Shown piece after piece: positions 7,459 through 9,794 of a stretch of DNA of 9,794 nt (position 1 is the first letter of the stretch; each line of letters starts with the position of its first letter). Made by a program: the position numbers and the translations under genes. Below the pieces are notes generated by a model, which ran no database searches, had not been told where the DNA came from, and saw only the letters and a program-made list of their open reading frames with translations. Source of the stretch: Planctomycetia bacterium (lineage in GTDB: Bacteria > Planctomycetota > Phycisphaerae > Phycisphaerales > SM1A02). The stretch covers positions 1-9,794 of the forward strand of contig JAACEA010000029.1 in assembly GCA_009936695.1 (NCBI GenBank), written 5' to 3'.

Positions 7459-8850
7459 ATGCTGAGATCAGGAACCGAGACCGAGACCGACCCCACGACC
7501 GAGGACGCCGACGATTCGGCGACCCCCCCGGCGGTCGCGTCGCGACAGCACACGCTCGCCGCACCGATCACCGTCAAGGGACTGGGGCTCCTGCTCGGCG
7601 CTCCCGTCGAGGTCGTGATCGAACCCGCCGATCCGGATCACGGGATCGTGTTCGAGCGAAACGATCTCGACCCGCCGGTCCGAATCCCCGCGCTCGTCGA
7701 GAACGTGGTGCCCCGTGGACGCAGAACGACCCTGAAGTCCGGCGAGGCCACCATCGAGACCGTCGAGCACTGCATGTCGGCGCTCGCGGGGCTCGGCATC
7801 GACAACGCCCTGATCAGGATCCACGGCCCGGAACTTCCCGGAGGTGACGGATCCGCCCGGCCGTTCGTCGATCCCATGCTCGAGGTCGGGGTCGTGGAGC
7901 AGGATGCCGATCGTCGATTCTTCGATCTTCAGGAGGCGATCGTGATCGACGAGGGGGACGCGATGATCGCCGCGATCCCGCACAAGACACCCGGCATGCG
8001 GGTGGTGTTCGATCTCGACTACAACGCCTTCGGCGGACGCATCAAGCGACAGGTCCTGAACTGGGACACCGCCGTCGAGGACTACGTGCAGAACCTCTGC
8101 TCGGCCCGGACCTTCAGTCTCGAGGAGGAGGCGAAGGCGATGTGGGAGCGCGGCATCGGCCGGCACCTGACGCCGAAGGACGTGCTGGTCATCGGCGACG
8201 ACGGGCCCATCGAGAACACCTATCGCTTCGACGACGAACCCGTCCGCCACAAGATCCTCGACATGCTCGGCGACCTGTATCTGGTCGGCTGTCCGGTCCG
8301 TTGCCGCGTGGTCGCCTATCGATCCGGCCACGGACTCAATCGCCGGCTCGGGCTCGCCATTCGCGAGCAGATGGCGGCGGCGGATCGTCGCTTCAGCGTC
8401 CAGCACGGTCGGGTCATGGACATCCGAACCATCCAGCGGACGCTTCCCCATCGATATCCGATGCTGCTCGTGGATCGAGTGATCGAGATGGATGGCGAAC
8501 ATCGCGCCGTGGGCATCAAGAACGTGACGATGAACGAGCCGTTCTTCCAGGGTCACTACCCCGGAACCCCGATCATGCCGGGCGTGCTCATCATCGAGGC
8601 GATGGCCCAGCTGGGTGGCCTGTTGCTCAGCCAGCGACTCGAACACACCGGCAAGATCGCCGTGCTGCTGAGCCTCGACAAGGTCAAGCTTCGGAAGCCC
8701 GTCGGCCCCGGCGATCAACTGGTCCTCGAAGCCGAACGCGTGCGTGCCAGTGCGCGGCTCGGCCACGTCCAGTGCAAGGCCATGGTGGACGATCGAGTCG
8801 CGGCCGAAGCCCAGATCAAGTTCATGCTCGTCGACGCCGAGCAGGACTGA
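7459..8850 (+). CDS. lpxC-fabZ: Bifunctional LpxC deacetylase / FabZ 3-hydroxyacyl-ACP dehydratase
   Basis: A fused cytoplasmic enzyme of 463 residues. The LpxC part (about 28-308) deacetylates UDP-3-O-acyl-N-acetylglucosamine, the committed step of lipid A synthesis. It shows TVEHCMSALAGLGIDN (101-116) with catalytic Glu103 and zinc ligand His104, SARTF (215-219), VRHKILDMLGDLYLVG (262-277) with zinc ligands His264 and Asp268, and SGHGLN (289-294). The FabZ part (about 319-460) dehydrates 3-hydroxyacyl-ACP. It shows LPHRYPMLLVDR (329-340), FFQGHYPGTPIMPGVLIIEA (362-381) with catalytic His366 and Glu380, and KLRKPVGPGD (410-419). A short linker (about 305-318) joins them with no stop. Such fusions are known in Bacteroidota. 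The first LpxC motif, usually GxGLH[ST]G, reads GLGLLLG (41-47). The acidic N-terminal tail of about 28 residues is extra. It follows lpxD after 24 bases. Confidence 0.96.
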   Translation: MLRSGTETETDPTTEDADDSATPPAVASRQHTLAAPITVKGLGLLLGAPVEVVIEPADPDHGIVFERNDLDPPVRIPALVENVVPRGRRTTLKSGEATIETVEHCMSALAGLGIDNALIRIHGPELPGGDGSARPFVDPMLEVGVVEQDADRRFFDLQEAIVIDEGDAMIAAIPHKTPGMRVVFDLDYNAFGGRIKRQVLNWDTAVEDYVQNLCSARTFSLEEEAKAMWERGIGRHLTPKDVLVIGDDGPIENTYRFDDEPVRHKILDMLGDLYLVGCPVRCRVVAYRSGHGLNRRLGLAIREQMAAADRRFSVQHGRVMDIRTIQRTLPHRYPMLLVDRVIEMDGEHRAVGIKNVTMNEPFFQGHYPGTPIMPGVLIIEAMAQLGGLLLSQRLEHTGKIAVLLSLDKVKLRKPVGPGDQLVLEAERVRASARLGHVQCKAMVDDRVAAEAQIKFMLVDAEQD

Positions 8851-9018
8851 CCCCCGCCTCGGCCTCCGCAGCCCCGAGCACCGCCCTCGTTCGATGCTCG
8901 ACGTCCTCTTCGGGGCTCGATTCGACCCACTCGGGGCGGTTTCGGCTGATCCACGGGCTCCGGAATGCCGATGTCACCGGGAAGCCCTCCTCCAGCACCC
9001 TCCATTCGGAGTCGACCC
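8851..9018 (+). other. Intergenic region with alternative hairpins after lpxC-fabZ
   Basis: A 168-base gap, the longest inside the plus-strand series. The arm agccccga (8870-8877) can pair with tcggggct (8910-8917), or, as gccccgag (8871-8878), with ctcggggc (8930-8937). A third option pairs cgagca (8875-8880) with tgctcg (8895-8900). The second partner is followed by ggtttcgg. This may end the lipid A transcript, but no clear T-run exists. No promoter box was recognised for the next gene, which does have ggag at 9008-9011. Confidence 0.35.
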
Positions 9019-9651
9019 ATGCGCATCCTCCTCGACGAGAACCCCTGCGAGATCCCGGCGGGCACCGTGGGCGAGGCCATCGCCATCGCCGCCGAGGCCG
9101 CGGAGAAGGCCGGCCGACTGGTGGTCGAGGTCCGGGTCGACGGCGCGATGCTCACCGACGAGGAACTCCAGACCGCGAGCCGTCTTCAGGACGCCGCAGA
9201 AGAGGTCCACATGCTCACGACGACGATGGAGGCACTCCTGCGGGACACCTTCCTGCAGGCGGCGGAGACGCTCGCCGCCGCCGAACGCGAGCAGAAGATC
9301 GCGGCGGAGGCCATGCAGGGCGGCCGTGCCGCCGAGGGCATGGCCTCGCTCATGCAGTCGCTCGAGGGCTGGTCGGGCATCCGCGACGCCGTCGTCCAGG
9401 GACTCTCGCTCGCCGAGATCCCGACCGAGGACGTGGAGTTCGACGGCGTCAGGCTCACCGACGCGATCATCGATCTGCAGAAGCGACTCGGTCGACTCAA
9501 GGATGCGATGGTCGCGGAAGACGTCTCGGCGACCTGCGACTGCCTCCTCTACGAACTCCCGGAGTCCACCACCGCGTGGCGGACCCTGCTCGACGGACTT
9601 CACCACCGCTTCGAAGCGGCCGGAGAAGACGCGGGCGATTCGAACTCCTGA
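9019..9651 (+). CDS. Conserved-looking protein of unknown function; beta-grasp-like N-terminus plus helical tail
   Basis: I do not recognise this 210-residue protein. No signal peptide or membrane segment is present, so it is probably cytoplasmic. The first 50 residues read as strand (MRILLDEN), strand (PCEIPAG), helix (TVGEAIAIAAEAAEKAG, 16-32), strand (RLVVEVRVDG, 33-42), then TDEEL. This order and the GxTVxEA turn resemble ThiS-like or other ubiquitin-fold units, but the terminal Gly-Gly of a sulfur carrier is absent. Residues 51-130 look helical and Ala/Glu-rich. A further helix spans about 145-165, and a final one contains CDCLLYELPESTTAWRTLL (173-191). ATG 9019 is chosen over an in-frame ATG at 8965 because it has ggag seven bases upstream and the preceding 18 residues are Pro/Ser-rich and unstructured. 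It lies 22 bases before the next gene, probably co-transcribed with it. Confidence 0.75.
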   Translation: MRILLDENPCEIPAGTVGEAIAIAAEAAEKAGRLVVEVRVDGAMLTDEELQTASRLQDAAEEVHMLTTTMEALLRDTFLQAAETLAAAEREQKIAAEAMQGGRAAEGMASLMQSLEGWSGIRDAVVQGLSLAEIPTEDVEFDGVRLTDAIIDLQKRLGRLKDAMVAEDVSATCDCLLYELPESTTAWRTLLDGLHHRFEAAGEDAGDSNS

Positions 9652-9673
9652 ACAGGAAGACCCGGCGAACACC

Positions 9674-9794
9674 ATGGCGACCAAGACGACGCACCGACGA
9701 ATCGAGACCCTGCTCGAGAAGACCGAGACCGCGATGAAGCAGACGGCCTGGTTCGAAGCCGAACGCCATGCGGTCGCCGCCCTCGACCTCGCCA
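9674..9794 (+). CDS. Unknown protein, N-terminal 40 residues only (cut by window end)
   Basis: An open frame from ATG 9674 to the window edge. It starts MATKTTHRRIETLLEKTE and continues with WFEAERHAVAALDLA. The visible part is entirely helical and amphipathic. The second helix (about 23-40) has the W/A/A/L spacing seen in tetratricopeptide-type repeats, so a TPR-like helical protein is possible but not proven from 40 residues. An aggaag lies at 9655-9660, somewhat far (13 bases) from the start. The 22-base spacing from the upstream unknown gene suggests a joint operon. Confidence 0.6.
   Translation, partial: MATKTTHRRIETLLEKTETAMKQTAWFEAERHAVAALDLA

Noticed and set aside
7468..8766. Minus-strand open frame of 432 codons opposite lpxC-fabZ.
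   Set aside because: Shadow of a gene with intact catalytic motifs in both halves; low-complexity composition and no recognisable motif.
8965..9018. Earlier ATG for the unknown gene at 9019.
   Set aside because: The added 18 residues are Pro/Ser-rich without structure, and the Shine-Dalgarno at 9008-9011 fits the ATG at 9019.
8142..9737. Plus-strand open frame of 531 codons across lpxC-fabZ, the gap and the next gene.
   Set aside because: Arg/Pro/Gly-rich out-of-frame translation, typical of high-GC third-frame readthrough; it overlaps two better supported genes.

Overview
This is a high-GC (roughly two-thirds G+C by eye) bacterial chromosomal segment with tightly packed genes and an obviously Gram-negative outer-membrane gene set. 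Lipid A genes, an LpxC-FabZ fusion, a tandem pair of Skp/OmpH-like chaperones and a divergent LpxC active-site neighbourhood together suggest a member of the Planctomycetota, perhaps the class Phycisphaerae. That placement is an inference from gene content and protein style, not a database result.

Layout. (1) Positions 1-748, plus strand: the 3' part of a group 1/2 sigma-70 family factor. (2) Positions 809-838: a perfect 13-bp hairpin that probably terminates both convergent genes flanking it. (3) Positions 886-2019, minus strand: a solitary gcvT (glycine cleavage T-protein). (4) Positions 2220-2330, plus strand: a 36-residue single-pass membrane microprotein with a near-perfect Shine-Dalgarno sequence, followed by a strong hairpin at 2392-2431. 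(5) Positions 2465-8850, plus strand: an outer-membrane biogenesis cluster, bamA - skp/ompH-1 - skp/ompH-2 - lpxD - lpxC-fabZ. (6) Positions 9019-9651 and 9674 onward, plus strand: two closely spaced genes of unknown function. The first looks like a small beta-grasp-like N-terminal unit joined to a helical tail, and the second is cut by the window edge.

How it works together. The main cluster resembles the proteobacterial bamA-skp-lpxD-fabZ-lpxA-lpxB arrangement. BamA inserts outer-membrane proteins, the two Skp-like proteins would escort them through the periplasm, LpxD and LpxC make the lipid A precursor, and FabZ supplies fatty-acid elongation. FabZ is fused to LpxC here, so lpxC sits inside the cluster. 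The slot where lpxA often follows holds a 168-bp gap and an unrelated gene instead.

No tRNA, rRNA, CRISPR array, insertion sequence or phage gene is visible. This is mostly a core-genome region. The less explained items are the microprotein, the Skp duplication, the beta-grasp-like gene and the altered promoter-recognition residue in the sigma factor.
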